DNA of 23,516 nt, taken from the NCBI GenBank assembly GCA_023430315.1, contig JAEZAW010000232.1:1-23516 (forward strand), in the 5' to 3' direction. The position numbers and the translations under genes were made by a program. Source of the stretch: Pseudomonadota bacterium (GTDB lineage Bacteria; Pseudomonadota; Alphaproteobacteria; Rhizobiales; Hyphomicrobiaceae). Shown one piece after another: positions 1 through 6,701 of this stretch (positions are counted from its first letter, which is position 1; every line of letters starts with the position of its first letter). Below the pieces are notes generated by a model that had not been told where the DNA came from, ran no database searches, and saw only the letters and a program-made list of their open reading frames with translations.

Positions 1-357
1 CTTGTGCGCCTCGACACTCCAGCTCTCATCTTAAGGCGTCTTTGGCTCGCTTTAGATCTGGGCCGACGCGTCGCCGTCGATATGGCGCGTTCCAATGGTC
101 GTGTGGCGCGGCTTGTGTTGAAGGATAAGCGCGAGAGAACGCCGGGGTTCGTCCGCATCGAACTCGGCGTGCGTTCCCACTATAGCCTCGCCGTGCTGGC
201 CTGCATCATAACCGCGACGCCGGGAACGAGTTGGGTTGCCTACTATCCGGAGACTAACGTGCTGGTTATTCACGTCCTTGATCTTGTCGATGACGACGAT
301 TGGAGTGAGATCATCCTCGTGCGGTACGAGGCCATCCTCAAGGAGATCTTCGGATGA
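1..357 (+). CDS. mrpE: Mrp-type Na+/H+ antiporter subunit E, 5' partial
   Basis: This is the C-terminal part of the MrpE/MnhE subunit of the multisubunit cation/proton antiporter, an inner-membrane complex for Na+ or K+ export and pH homeostasis. The visible 117-118 residues contain the family pattern of an Arg/Trp-rich helix followed by 'VDMARSNGRVARLVL', then a hydrophobic segment (about residues 62-75) with the TPGT motif and a 'VLVIHVLDL' beta strand, as in the soluble tail of MrpE. The family is usually about 160 residues, and the frame is open to base 1, so the start and first membrane helices lie outside the window; the GTG at base 4 is unlikely to be the true start. The stop codon overlaps the mrpF start (ATGA at 354), so the genes are translationally coupled. 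Subunits A-D are expected upstream. Confidence 0.88.
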   Translation, partial: LVRLDTPALILRRLWLALDLGRRVAVDMARSNGRVARLVLKDKRERTPGFVRIELGVRSHYSLAVLACIITATPGTSWVAYYPETNVLVIHVLDLVDDDDWSEIILVRYEAILKEIFG

Positions 358-635
358 GCATATTCGTGCTTACGGTAGCCCTATCCATATCAAAGGTGTT
401 CCTCACGTTGGCGATGGCGGCCGCCGCCTATCGCATTCTCAGGGGACCACGAGCTCAGGATCGCGTTCTTGGCATGGACACGCTCTACGTCAATGCCATG
501 CTGCTCCTTTTGGTCTTCGGCATGGGCTCCGGCACGACCCTCTATTTCGAGGTCGCGCTGGTCATCGGCTTGCTTGGGTTCGTTGCCACCGTAACGCTAG
601 CCAAATTCCTTCTGCGCGGCGAGGTCATCGAATGA
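354..635 (+). CDS. mrpF: Mrp-type Na+/H+ antiporter subunit F
   Basis: A 93-residue integral membrane protein of the MrpF/PhaF family, a small structural subunit of the Mrp cation/proton antiporter. Three hydrophobic helices are visible (about residues 3-25, 40-56 and 60-83). The loop between the first two carries the family signature GPRAQDRVLGMDTL, in which the Asp-Arg pair is conserved. Length is normal for the family. The ATG overlaps the mrpE stop by four bases, and the TGA overlaps the mrpG ATG (632-635), so E, F and G form one tightly coupled operon. No unusual features are seen. Confidence 0.93.
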   Translation: MSIFVLTVALSISKVFLTLAMAAAAYRILRGPRAQDRVLGMDTLYVNAMLLLLVFGMGSGTTLYFEVALVIGLLGFVATVTLAKFLLRGEVIE

Positions 636-1051
636 ATGCCATCGTTGAACTGCCGCCATGGGCGGCAGTCATGACATCTCTATTGGTTTTAGTCGGTTCG
701 GGGCTGGCGCTGGTGGGCTCCATCGGCCTCCTGCGCTTTAAGACGTTCTACGAGCGTGTCCATGCGCCGACGCTCGGCTCAACGCTCGGTCTGTTCTGCA
801 TCCTCGCCGCTTCGATGCTGTATTTCTCGATGGCCCAGACTCGCGCCGTCGTCCATGAAATCCTGATCGGCATCTTCGTTACAACCACGACGCCGGTAAC
901 GTTTCTCCTCTTGGTTCAGGCGAGTGTCTATCGCGACCGGTTTGAAGGAAGCGACCCGATTGCAGGCCTGGGCGAAGACCGCGTCGGTATGAAAACGGCG
1001 GCGCCCTCTCGCGGGGTTGCGAAACAACCGACTGCGCCTCCCGATCGCTGA
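632..1051 (+). CDS. mrpG: Mrp-type Na+/H+ antiporter subunit G
   Basis: A 139-residue MrpG/PhaG/MnhG subunit. Three membrane helices are evident (about residues 10-32, 45-66 and 72-98). The signature 'GLLRFKTFYERVHAPTLGST' lies between the first and second helices and is characteristic of the family (Arg-Phe, Tyr-x-Arg-x-His-Ala). The tail after residue about 105 is polar, somewhat longer than usual and probably cytoplasmic. The chosen ATG at 632 overlaps the mrpF stop codon; the same frame is open much further upstream, to about 236, but that extension runs antiparallel to none of the MrpG signature and overlaps mrpE and mrpF, so it is rejected. This is the normal last gene of mrp operons. 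Confidence 0.92.
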   Translation: MNAIVELPPWAAVMTSLLVLVGSGLALVGSIGLLRFKTFYERVHAPTLGSTLGLFCILAASMLYFSMAQTRAVVHEILIGIFVTTTTPVTFLLLVQASVYRDRFEGSDPIAGLGEDRVGMKTAAPSRGVAKQPTAPPDR

Positions 1052-1057
1052 GGCGTA

Positions 1058-1213
1058 ATGTTCGCCTACATGCTCGTCTTCATCCTTCCGCTGATCGCGA
1101 TCTTCGTTGTCGCGAAGGTCATCGACGAAAAGCGCCCTGGCGATGAGCGACGCGGTCGTCCTAAACATGTAATCGTTTGCGCAGCGGTCGCGACGCTCGC
1201 TGCATTGCTTTGA
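1058..1213 (+). CDS. small membrane protein (51 aa) downstream of mrpG
   Basis: A short ORF starting six bases after the mrpG stop encodes 51 residues. It begins MFAYMLVFILPLIAIFVVAK, a clear transmembrane helix, then a strongly charged loop (about residues 20-37, Asp/Glu/Lys/Arg-rich), then a second hydrophobic stretch (about 38-51, VIVCAAVATLAALL) up to the stop. Its spacing suggests co-translation with the antiporter operon. I do not recognise a family. It could be an accessory subunit or a small hairpin membrane protein of unknown role; it could also be chance, but a two-helix design directly behind the operon argues for a real gene. Confidence 0.55.
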   Translation: MFAYMLVFILPLIAIFVVAKVIDEKRPGDERRGRPKHVIVCAAVATLAALL

Positions 1214-1251
1214 AGTATCTCTCTCTCATGGAAAGGCAGTTCGCTGGTCGC

Positions 1252-2025
1252 CTAAATGATCGGAAGTAGCAAGTTTACCGATGTTCCTAAGCCTGGAGCG
1301 CTTGTGACGATGAGATGACCTTGCACGGAGTCCATGAACGCGCGTACCTGCGCAAGGCCCAGCCCCGTGCCGGCGGTGCCTTTGGTTGTAAAGAATGGTA
1401 CGAAAATCTTTTCCAGCGTCTCGGGGTTCATTCCATGGCCTGCATCCTGCACGCGTATACTAACGTACCGTCCTCTAGCCTTCTCCGAACCCTCGACACA
1501 ATCTGTACAGATAAGAACGTGTCCACCGGGGGGCGTGGCATCTCGTGCATTTACGACTAGATTTAGTATCGCGACATCGAAATGCGCCCTATCGACCCGA
1601 CACTTCGGAATGCCCGAGCGCAATTGCAAATCGATGCGAGCCTTGGAACCGACAGAGAGGTTGAGCAACGGAACAAGGTTTGTGATGAGCTCGTTCGCAT
1701 CGAACGCGCAGGTCGTGACAAGGTGGTCCGCTGAAAAGTCCACCAGTTGCGACGTCAGTTTATGGCCTCTCTCGATGCCACCGCGCGCGCCATTGATGTA
1801 CTTACTGACAAGAGCAGGGCACTTGAGGTTCCGCTCGGCGAGGCTCAGCGCCGCATCGATGACGCTAAGCAAGTTTCTAACGTCGTGGGCGATTCCGGCC
1901 GCCATCTGCCCCAGCATCTCCAATCGCTGCCCTGAATAAACAAGACTAGGCTGACTTCTGGTTGTAGCGCTGATGTGCACGGAAGACGATACGGGACGCG
2001 AAGCGTTGTTCGGATTAACTTGCAT
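1252..2025 (-). CDS. orphan cytoplasmic sensor histidine kinase (kinase core only)
   Basis: A 257-residue histidine kinase with no membrane segment and no recognisable sensor domain. The dimerisation/H-box is GQMAAGIAHDVRNLLSVID, with the predicted phospho-acceptor His47. The ATP-binding domain shows the N box (NLVVNARDATP, Asn159), G1 (DAGHGM, about 194-199), F box (VPFFTTK) and G2 (GTGLGL, 219-224), all intact. The H-box and F-box style resemble the kinase core of hybrid kinases such as the one at 12333 in this window. The first about 30 residues are low-complexity Ser/Thr-rich. No Shine-Dalgarno is obvious before the ATG at 2025, so the start is uncertain; Met37 is an alternative but leaves little before the H-box. 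No response regulator is adjacent. It is convergent with the mrp operon, with only 38 bases between. Confidence 0.85.
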   Translation of the reverse strand: MQVNPNNASRPVSSSVHISATTRSQPSLVYSGQRLEMLGQMAAGIAHDVRNLLSVIDAALSLAERNLKCPALVSKYINGARGGIERGHKLTSQLVDFSADHLVTTCAFDANELITNLVPLLNLSVGSKARIDLQLRSGIPKCRVDRAHFDVAILNLVVNARDATPPGGHVLICTDCVEGSEKARGRYVSIRVQDAGHGMNPETLEKIFVPFFTTKGTAGTGLGLAQVRAFMDSVQGHLIVTSAPGLGTSVNLLLPII

Positions 2026-2095
2026 GAATCAGGTACCGAGTTTGAGACCAAGCACTAGCCGTTGAGGCCGCGGCCTGCACCGCTGGCCTGCCTGC

Positions 2096-2671
2096 CTACA
2101 CCGCCCGACAAACGCGGCCGTCGCAATCTTGTAGATGTACGTCACGAGCTGAGTGCCGATTTAGGAGATCCAGCGCCCCTGCTTCTTCTTTTGGATCCCA
2201 GGTGCGTACCCAAAGAAGCAATCCGCCACGCCAAAGGTGCTCCTCGACGCGCCTGGCATGATACTCACCCAAAAGCCGTGCTAGCCATGTACCGAAGGCG
2301 CTCCCGCCTCCGCCGCCCAGTGCTGCCGCCGTGGCGATTGCAGCCAACGTCCCGCCGGCCGCTGCTACAGGTCCCATTAGAACACCCGCGCCGATATAAG
2401 CCATCGCGCCAATGATGCCTCCCTTGCCATCGCCCACAGCCTCCTCTGATACGTACGCGGCCCGTGGAACGGTCGGATCGTCCTTGATATCGTCTGCTTG
2501 CCGATATCTGTACTCGGGCTCGGACCGAAGCTTTGCTTCAGCGGCAAGTACACTCAACTGGGAACGGTGGAAACCGGAGCTAAGCAGAGCGTCAATTGCT
2601 GCTTGCAGGTCCTTGATGCTGTCGAAAATTCCAACTGCTTCCCGAACCACCCGCTCCATCTGGTCGCTCAT
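2096..2671 (-). CDS. YflT/GSP17M-like stress protein with glycine-rich hydrophobic centre
   Basis: A 191-residue protein. The N-terminal part, about residues 10-45 ('AVGIFDSIKDLQAAIDALLSSGF' region then 'LSVLA'), resembles the YflT/general stress protein 17M domain, a ferredoxin-like fold that begins with a statement such as 'ifds..daqaAidaL...Gf'. The centre (about 80-125) is a Gly/Ala-rich hydrophobic pair of helices with repeated small residues, reminiscent of a glycine-zipper membrane hairpin. The C-terminal part (about 126-180) has 'HARRVEEHLWRGGLLLWVRT', again typical of the second half of these proteins. A good Shine-Dalgarno (GAGG, seven bases before) supports the ATG at 2671. Function is not established; related proteins are general-stress induced. 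No partner is evident nearby. Confidence 0.7.
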   Translation of the reverse strand: MSDQMERVVREAVGIFDSIKDLQAAIDALLSSGFHRSQLSVLAAEAKLRSEPEYRYRQADDIKDDPTVPRAAYVSEEAVGDGKGGIIGAMAYIGAGVLMGPVAAAGGTLAAIATAAALGGGGGSAFGTWLARLLGEYHARRVEEHLWRGGLLLWVRTWDPKEEAGALDLLNRHSARDVHLQDCDGRVCRAV

Positions 2672-2933
2672 CTGAAGGCCTCACTTTCGCTAGCATCATT
2701 GGCGGCGTCACAAGGAAACTGTGTGCCGTAACAGATTTTAATCGTAGCGGTGAGGCATCCACCGTCAAACGAGTTTAATTGCCATTTGAATGCAATAATT
2801 TTGCTACGCCGAGCGCCCAGATATCGGGCTAGCCAAGATGTTTCCTGAGATCGTCACTAGTGGAAGTGTGCGCGTTGCCTAGCCGTTTGAGCGTCGAACA
2901 AACAACTGTAACGGCTCGCGTTAAACTCCTTGA

Positions 2934-3107
2934 GCAGTAGTATGGCTGGCTGTATCCGAACGCGATTGGGGTACGAAAGCTCCGCGATCTGCGATCTTCG
3001 TTCGCGAGTACCTTCGCGATCTAAATGGCCGCGCTGCTTGTATTAGGGCGGGCTACAGCGAGCGCACGGCTACGGAACAAGCCCATCAGCTCTTGCGGCA
3101 GCCCGCA
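2934..3107 (+). pseudogene. phage terminase small-subunit N-terminal fragment
   Basis: The frame open from 2934 encodes FVREYLRDLNGRAACIRAGY followed by SERTATEQAHQLLRQP. This is the helix-turn-helix core of phage terminase small subunits (family pattern F-V-x-E-Y-L-x-D-L-N-A-T-x-A-A-I-R-A-G-Y-S, then the H/LL-P stretch). No start codon with a ribosome site is present upstream in the frame, and after about 3107 the homology stops and a dipeptidase fragment in another frame begins. The terminase protein is normally 150-200 residues, so only about a quarter remains. I read it as a prophage relic. It is overlapped antisense by the tail of the minus-strand ORF 3021-3518. Confidence 0.6.
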
Positions 3108-3108
3108 G

Positions 3109-3183
3109 GATGGTGTCGCTCTCGGCTCGGACTTCGATGGCGCAATGATTCCTGAGGCAATCCAATCGGCGGCCGGTCTTCCA
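3109..3183 (+). pseudogene. membrane dipeptidase (M19) C-terminal fragment
   Basis: On the plus strand about 25 residues, DGVALGSDFDGAMIPEAI then QSAAGLP, match the C-terminal active-site region of peptidase family M19 dipeptidases, in which 'HVALGSDFDG' carries a catalytic Asp. The fragment starts immediately after the terminase relic and ends about where the opposite-strand M19 N-terminal fragment begins. Without the middle of the enzyme it cannot be functional. The pair of pieces on opposite strands indicates an inversion plus deletion within one original gene. Confidence 0.65.
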
Positions 3184-3185
3184 GC

Positions 3186-3518
3186 GACCGAGCGGGCAAT
3201 GCGCACACGGCCATCAGAGCGTTGGGCAATGCGTAATAGCAAAGAAGCCATCTCGACAGTTGCCAGTTGAGCATGGGTCATCTCAGGCGGTGCAGGCACA
3301 GGTATGTCGTAGGGTACGGAATCGACCGGCGCAGTGGTCGACTGCTTGCTCTCTGAGGGGACGAAGATCGCGTACAGTCCGCCGATCAGGCCTCCCGCTT
3401 GCGCGCGCGGTAGATCGAGCTGGCCTCTCGATTCACCTTCCAAGAACGCCGCGACGCTGTCGTTGTCCTGCCGCCAAAGGCGCAGGAGCACGTCGTTGTG
3501 ACCATCGAAGGAATGCAT
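3186..3518 (-). pseudogene. membrane dipeptidase (M19) N-terminal fragment
   Basis: The minus-strand reading frame starts MHSFDGHNDVLLRLWRQ, the metal-binding N-terminus of family M19 dipeptidases (His-x-Asp in DGHND). It continues with FLEGESRGQLDLPRAQAGGL and GGLYAIFVPS, then 'RSDGRVRIARSV', all collinear with the first third of these about 330-350-residue enzymes. From residue about 112 the frame continues to 3021 but is no longer M19; there it is merely antisense to the plus-strand C-terminal M19 piece and to the terminase relic. The central metal-binding Glu/His residues are therefore absent. No Shine-Dalgarno precedes the ATG. I call it a broken gene. Confidence 0.75.
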
Positions 3519-4183
3519 TGGGAACGTAGCCTTTGGGAGTGCTGTGGTTTGCTTGTACTCGATAGCTACAATTCAGCAATCCCTCTTTGCCGATCATCTC
3601 GACATGGCCGTCGTTCAGGGTTTCGGTGAATTCGGCCATTGGCTCAGTCCTTCTGCGGGCTCCTGTCGTCGTGCGTTAGTACATAATGTTGAAGCTCAGA
3701 ACCAGAGTGTCCGACAGTTAGGAGTCGTTGTTGCGGTACCCACTGCTGTGGGAATTGTAGGTTGGAACATGGCTCAACTGGTGGCTCGCTGGTGTCCGGG
3801 CCAAATGTCTGCCGCTGGAAACAAGGCTGACATCGCAAATCGATTATCCTGTGTATGATGACAGTTGGGAAACGAGGTCGGCTTTCTCTGCGGAGCGCTC
3901 GACGGTGTGTCCCACGTGCTGCGATTGCTCAGGGCCGCTTCGGGTCACACACGCCCAATGGCAGCCTTGCGGTACTCGGCTGCTTTACCCTCGGCAGCGG
4001 ACGCCCGGTAGTGCAGCGGCAGAGCCTGTTGGACTATAAGCCGGCGACGCGTCTCCCCCGACGATGCGCGCACAAAGAAGCAGTATCCTATTTGCTGCGA
4101 TCGGTTGGAGGATGATCAGCGCGTCGTCCGACGTCACCTATGTGTGAAATTGGAAGTACTGCGTCACGCAACTAACTATCGAT
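3519..4183. other. gene-poor region with decayed coding relics
   Basis: No intact gene is visible. On the minus strand about 3520-3639 encodes a short coding-looking stretch (ETLNDGHVEMIGKEGLLN) that faintly resembles the 'G-x-x-V-E-x-G-x-x-G-x-E-G' part of a Crp/Fnr cyclic-nucleotide domain, but it is too short to assign. On the plus strand about 3860-4008 reads GALDGVSHVLRLLRAASGH and beyond to a stop; its core is repeated at 7912-7956. Around 4003-4048 the sequence resembles the 5' half of a tRNA but has no T-arm. Overall this looks like mutational debris between the dipeptidase fragments and the methyltransferase stop. Confidence 0.45.
3895..3939 (+). repeat. dispersed coding-relic repeat, copy 1
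   Basis: This 45-base stretch matches 7912-7956 at 39 of 45 positions by direct comparison, with no gaps. In the same reading frame both copies encode a related peptide (LDGVSHVLRLLRAA here, FDGVARVLQLLRAA in copy 2). Two of the six differences are synonymous. It is therefore probably a fragment of a protein-coding family or of a decayed mobile repeat, rather than a regulatory motif. The family is not recognised. Confidence 0.55.
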
Positions 4184-5248
4184 CTACTCCGCGATGTCGG
4201 TAGCCTCTGATCCAGCTTCCACGCATGTAGCTTCAATGATGCAGTTTGGGCCGGGCAGGACGACGAGGCCCGTGAGTGTCAAGCCAGCGGCCGTCAGCAA
4301 ATCAATGAATTGCCGGCGCGTGCGCTCACGACCTCCGGCATTGACCATCATGTTCAAGTCCGCGAACGCAGCATCCGCGCTGTGATTTGGTGCGCCCATC
4401 ACGCGCTCAACGAGAATTATCTTGGCGCCGGGCGCAGCTGCGCTGTGGCAGGCTCGAAGAATGGCAATGGCCTCTGGATCTTCCCAATCGTGCACAATGT
4501 GCTTGAGGAGATAGGCGTCACCGTGACTCGGAACACTGTCAAAGAAGCTTCCGGCAACGATAGTGGCGCGCTCCACCACGCCCGCGCTCGCGAAGATCGC
4601 CTGGCCACCGCCCGCTACATGCGAAAGATCCAGAAGTGTCCCCTTTGTTTCAGGGCATCGCGCGAGAATGGCGGCAAGCAGCGTACCGTTCCCACCTCCG
4701 ACATCCACTATGTGTCGGAATTGCCTGAAGTCGTAGTGCGCCAACAGCTCTCCTGCGCTTCGTGTGGCGCCCTCGCGCATGGCGGCATCGAAGATTTGGC
4801 TTTCTTCCGTATGATTGGCACGAAATTGCCAGGTGTCTTTGCCGTGCAGATACCGAAAGGCATTCTCGCCTGTCCGTACTGTATGTAGCAATTCGCCCCA
4901 AGCAGCCCACATGGGTGGCCTAGCGACAAATCTAGCCCACTTGCTTCGGGATCCAGGCGCGTCAGACCGCAACAAGAGACCGATCTCAGTGAGGCTGAAC
5001 TTCTCGTATTGGTCCTCCTTCAATACCCCAACCGAAGCAAGCGCTCTCAGCAAGCGGTAGAGAGCGTCCTCATTGCAGTGCGTCGCCTGGGAAAGTTCTC
5101 CACTGCTAAGTGTCCCATCTGCCAGAAGGTCTGGGATCCCAAGCGTTGATAAGACGTATATGGCCTGGGTTACTCGGTAACCATTGATAAGATGTGACAG
5201 TTGGCAGCCGGCGAGAGAATCCGCCGATGGAGCATGGATTGTATCCAT
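4184..5248 (-). CDS. SAM-dependent O-methyltransferase (plant COMT/hydroxyneurosporene type)
   Basis: A 354-residue class I methyltransferase of the family with an N-terminal dimerisation winged helix (about residues 15-105, 'LINGYRVTQAIYVLSTLGIPDLL...') and a C-terminal Rossmann domain. The SAM-binding motif is VDVGGGNGTLL (about 181-191). The family's 'LLKHIVHDWEDPEA' segment, which carries the presumed catalytic base His, is at about 248-261, and 'MMVNAGGRERTRRQF' near the end is also diagnostic. Such enzymes methylate phenolic or polyketide hydroxyls; the substrate here is unknown. GTG at 5251 is also in frame, but ATG at 5248 is preferred because an AGGA lies seven bases before it. That AGGA directly follows the stop of the upstream PQ-loop gene, so the two are coupled. 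Confidence 0.9.
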   Translation of the reverse strand: MDTIHAPSADSLAGCQLSHLINGYRVTQAIYVLSTLGIPDLLADGTLSSGELSQATHCNEDALYRLLRALASVGVLKEDQYEKFSLTEIGLLLRSDAPGSRSKWARFVARPPMWAAWGELLHTVRTGENAFRYLHGKDTWQFRANHTEESQIFDAAMREGATRSAGELLAHYDFRQFRHIVDVGGGNGTLLAAILARCPETKGTLLDLSHVAGGGQAIFASAGVVERATIVAGSFFDSVPSHGDAYLLKHIVHDWEDPEAIAILRACHSAAAPGAKIILVERVMGAPNHSADAAFADLNMMVNAGGRERTRRQFIDLLTAAGLTLTGLVVLPGPNCIIEATCVEAGSEATDIAE

Positions 5249-5258
5249 CACGCAATCC

Positions 5259-5542
5259 TCACGTGCTTGCCTGACGGCGTTTCCACATGGTCAACCCCAC
5301 TACCGCCACGCAGCCCAACGCATTGATCGAGCTGACGGCAAAAAAGCCCAATCCGAGATATTCACGACTGCGTATGCGGCAGTTGCAGCATTGGCGCCGA
5401 TCCACACGCACCACGTCGAGTAGGAAATGGCGCGAGGACCGTCAGTATCCGTGGCAACCCTTACGATCTGCGGCAGATATGAACCGAGCCGCAAGATGTT
5501 GAAGATCGAGAAAGCGGCAAGAGTGATCTCCGACAAATACAT
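5259..5542 (-). pseudogene. PQ-loop (SemiSWEET-like) small membrane protein with one-base frameshift
   Basis: The ORF from ATG 5542 reads MYLSEITLAAFSIFNILRLG then SYLPQIVRV, a PQ motif, then 'GPRAISYSTWCVWIGANAATAAYAVVNISDWAF'. This is the layout of SemiSWEET/PQ-loop proteins: three helices with the Pro-Gln kink in the first. After DWAF the frame ends early in a charged, non-membrane tail at 5300. Shifting by one base at the six-base A run (5340-5345, six T on the coding strand) restores a third helix, FAVSSINALGCVAVVGLTMW, and a basic end KRRQAST, stopping at 5259 just before the methyltransferase. The restored protein would be 94 residues. A seventh T would repair it, so this is a recent mutation, a sequencing error, or slippage. 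A good Shine-Dalgarno (GAGG, seven bases before) precedes the start. Confidence 0.72.
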
Positions 5543-5607
5543 TGTCGCACCTCGCGTTGATCGCTAATGGAAATGCAATTAATGAATTGGGTTGGGGCAG
5601 CCGGCTG

Positions 5608-6570
5608 CTACTGCGGCTTGAACCCGGAAGCTTTGATGACGGGGCCCCAAAAATCCCAATCGGCCTTTTGGATCCGTGCTAAGTCCGGGCCCGAGGTGCC
5701 CGTCGGCACCAAACCCAAGTGGATCAAACGGCTCCTAACCTCGGGTGCTCTCACCGCTGAGACGACGGCGGCGTTCAACTGCGAGATCAGCTCGGGGGGC
5801 GTCTTGGCGGGAGCATAAATTCCATACCAGCCTTCGCCGCTGATGCCATATCCAGCTTCCGTGAACGTAGGAACATCCGGCAAGGCGCTCGACCGCTGCA
5901 GACCGGAGGTTGCCAGGATGCGGAGCCGGCCGCCTTTTTGCGTCTCGACAAGATCTTGCGTCGACGTGAAGTAGATCGGCAAGTGCCCGCCAATCAGGTC
6001 TGTGATTGCTTGAGAGTTCCCCTTGTAGGCCACATGACGCATATCGATCTTCGCTGTTTGAGCAAACAACACCGCGAAGAAGTGCGGTAGCGACCCCGCG
6101 GCAGGACTGCCATACGTCGCTGCGTTCGGGTTTGCCCTCAACCACGAAACAAGTTCAACGAGCGACTTAGACGGGACATTTGCGCCTACAGCCAAGGCAA
6201 AATCGAAGGTAGCAACCTGGGAGATTGGGATGAAGTCCGCGACCGGATCATAACCCAGCTTGTCATAGACATGCGGGAACACGGCCATTGGCGCAATTGG
6301 CGTGAAGAGGAGCACGCTGCCGTCCGGCGTAGTGTCCTTCACGGCTTGCACGCCAATGCGCCCGGCTGCTCCGGCCTTGTTCTCGACGATAACCGTCCTC
6401 TTAAGGCTTTCACGCAAGGATTCGGCGATCATGCGCGCTGTCGCATCGCCGACACCTCCGGCCTGGTACGGCAAGACGATTCGAACCGGCGTATCGAGCG
6501 CCTGTGCATAAACGCTCGACGTTGCGCACAGACCGAGCATTGCTGCCACCATGGTACGGATCAAAGGCAT
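5608..6570 (-). CDS. Bug/TctC-family tripartite tricarboxylate transporter substrate-binding protein
   Basis: A 320-residue periplasmic receptor of the Bug (TctC) family. Residues 1-22 are a signal peptide ending in SVYA. The mature start 'LDTPVRIVLPYQAGGVGDATARM' and 'VIVENKAGAAGRIGVQAVKD' are the family's ligand-pocket signatures. 'GSPAAGSLPHFFAVLFAQTA' and 'VAYKGNSQAITDLIGGHLPIYF' follow in the expected order. Length is normal. A strong AGGAGG five bases before the ATG supports the start. Bug receptors capture small organic acids and other solutes for TctAB permeases or for signalling. No tctA or tctB is visible in this window; instead the gene leads an operon with the PQ-loop and methyltransferase genes. 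Its regulator is probably the divergent LysR gene. Confidence 0.93.
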   Translation of the reverse strand: MPLIRTMVAAMLGLCATSSVYAQALDTPVRIVLPYQAGGVGDATARMIAESLRESLKRTVIVENKAGAAGRIGVQAVKDTTPDGSVLLFTPIAPMAVFPHVYDKLGYDPVADFIPISQVATFDFALAVGANVPSKSLVELVSWLRANPNAATYGSPAAGSLPHFFAVLFAQTAKIDMRHVAYKGNSQAITDLIGGHLPIYFTSTQDLVETQKGGRLRILATSGLQRSSALPDVPTFTEAGYGISGEGWYGIYAPAKTPPELISQLNAAVVSAVRAPEVRSRLIHLGLVPTGTSGPDLARIQKADWDFWGPVIKASGFKPQ

Positions 6571-6664
6571 CGTTGCCTCCTCTGTTGTTCGGCCGCCAAG
6601 CCGCTCGAGGTTGTTGACCCGACCAACTTCCTCCTCGATCCTCCATAAAGGAAGTCTGAGAATC

Positions 6665-6680
6665 CTTATATCGCTATAAG
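6665..6680. promoter_or_regulatory. palindromic LysR-type operator candidate between tctC-like and lysR genes
   Basis: CTTATA-TCGC-TATAAG is a perfect 6-base inverted repeat in the 131-base space between the divergent Bug receptor and LysR genes. It contains the T-N11-A arrangement typical of LysR boxes (T6666 to A6678). Its place, 22 bases before the LysR start, suits autorepression and activation of the divergent operon. The AT-rich core could also serve as part of a -10 element. Binding is inferred, not shown. Confidence 0.5.
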
Positions 6681-6701
6681 TGCAGTTGATGGGAGTGGGA
6701 G

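Noticed and set aside
3021..3185. C-terminal part of the minus-strand 165-residue ORF as real protein
   Set aside because: This part is antisense to the plus-strand dipeptidase and terminase fragments, which carry the recognisable motifs.
4003..4048. tRNA-like sequence with an anticodon-arm-like CTATAAG loop
   Set aside because: The 5' acceptor and D-arm look like a tRNA, but the anticodon loop would be eight bases, there is no T-arm or GTTCGA motif, and no 3' acceptor strand pairs with the start. At best it is a decayed fragment.
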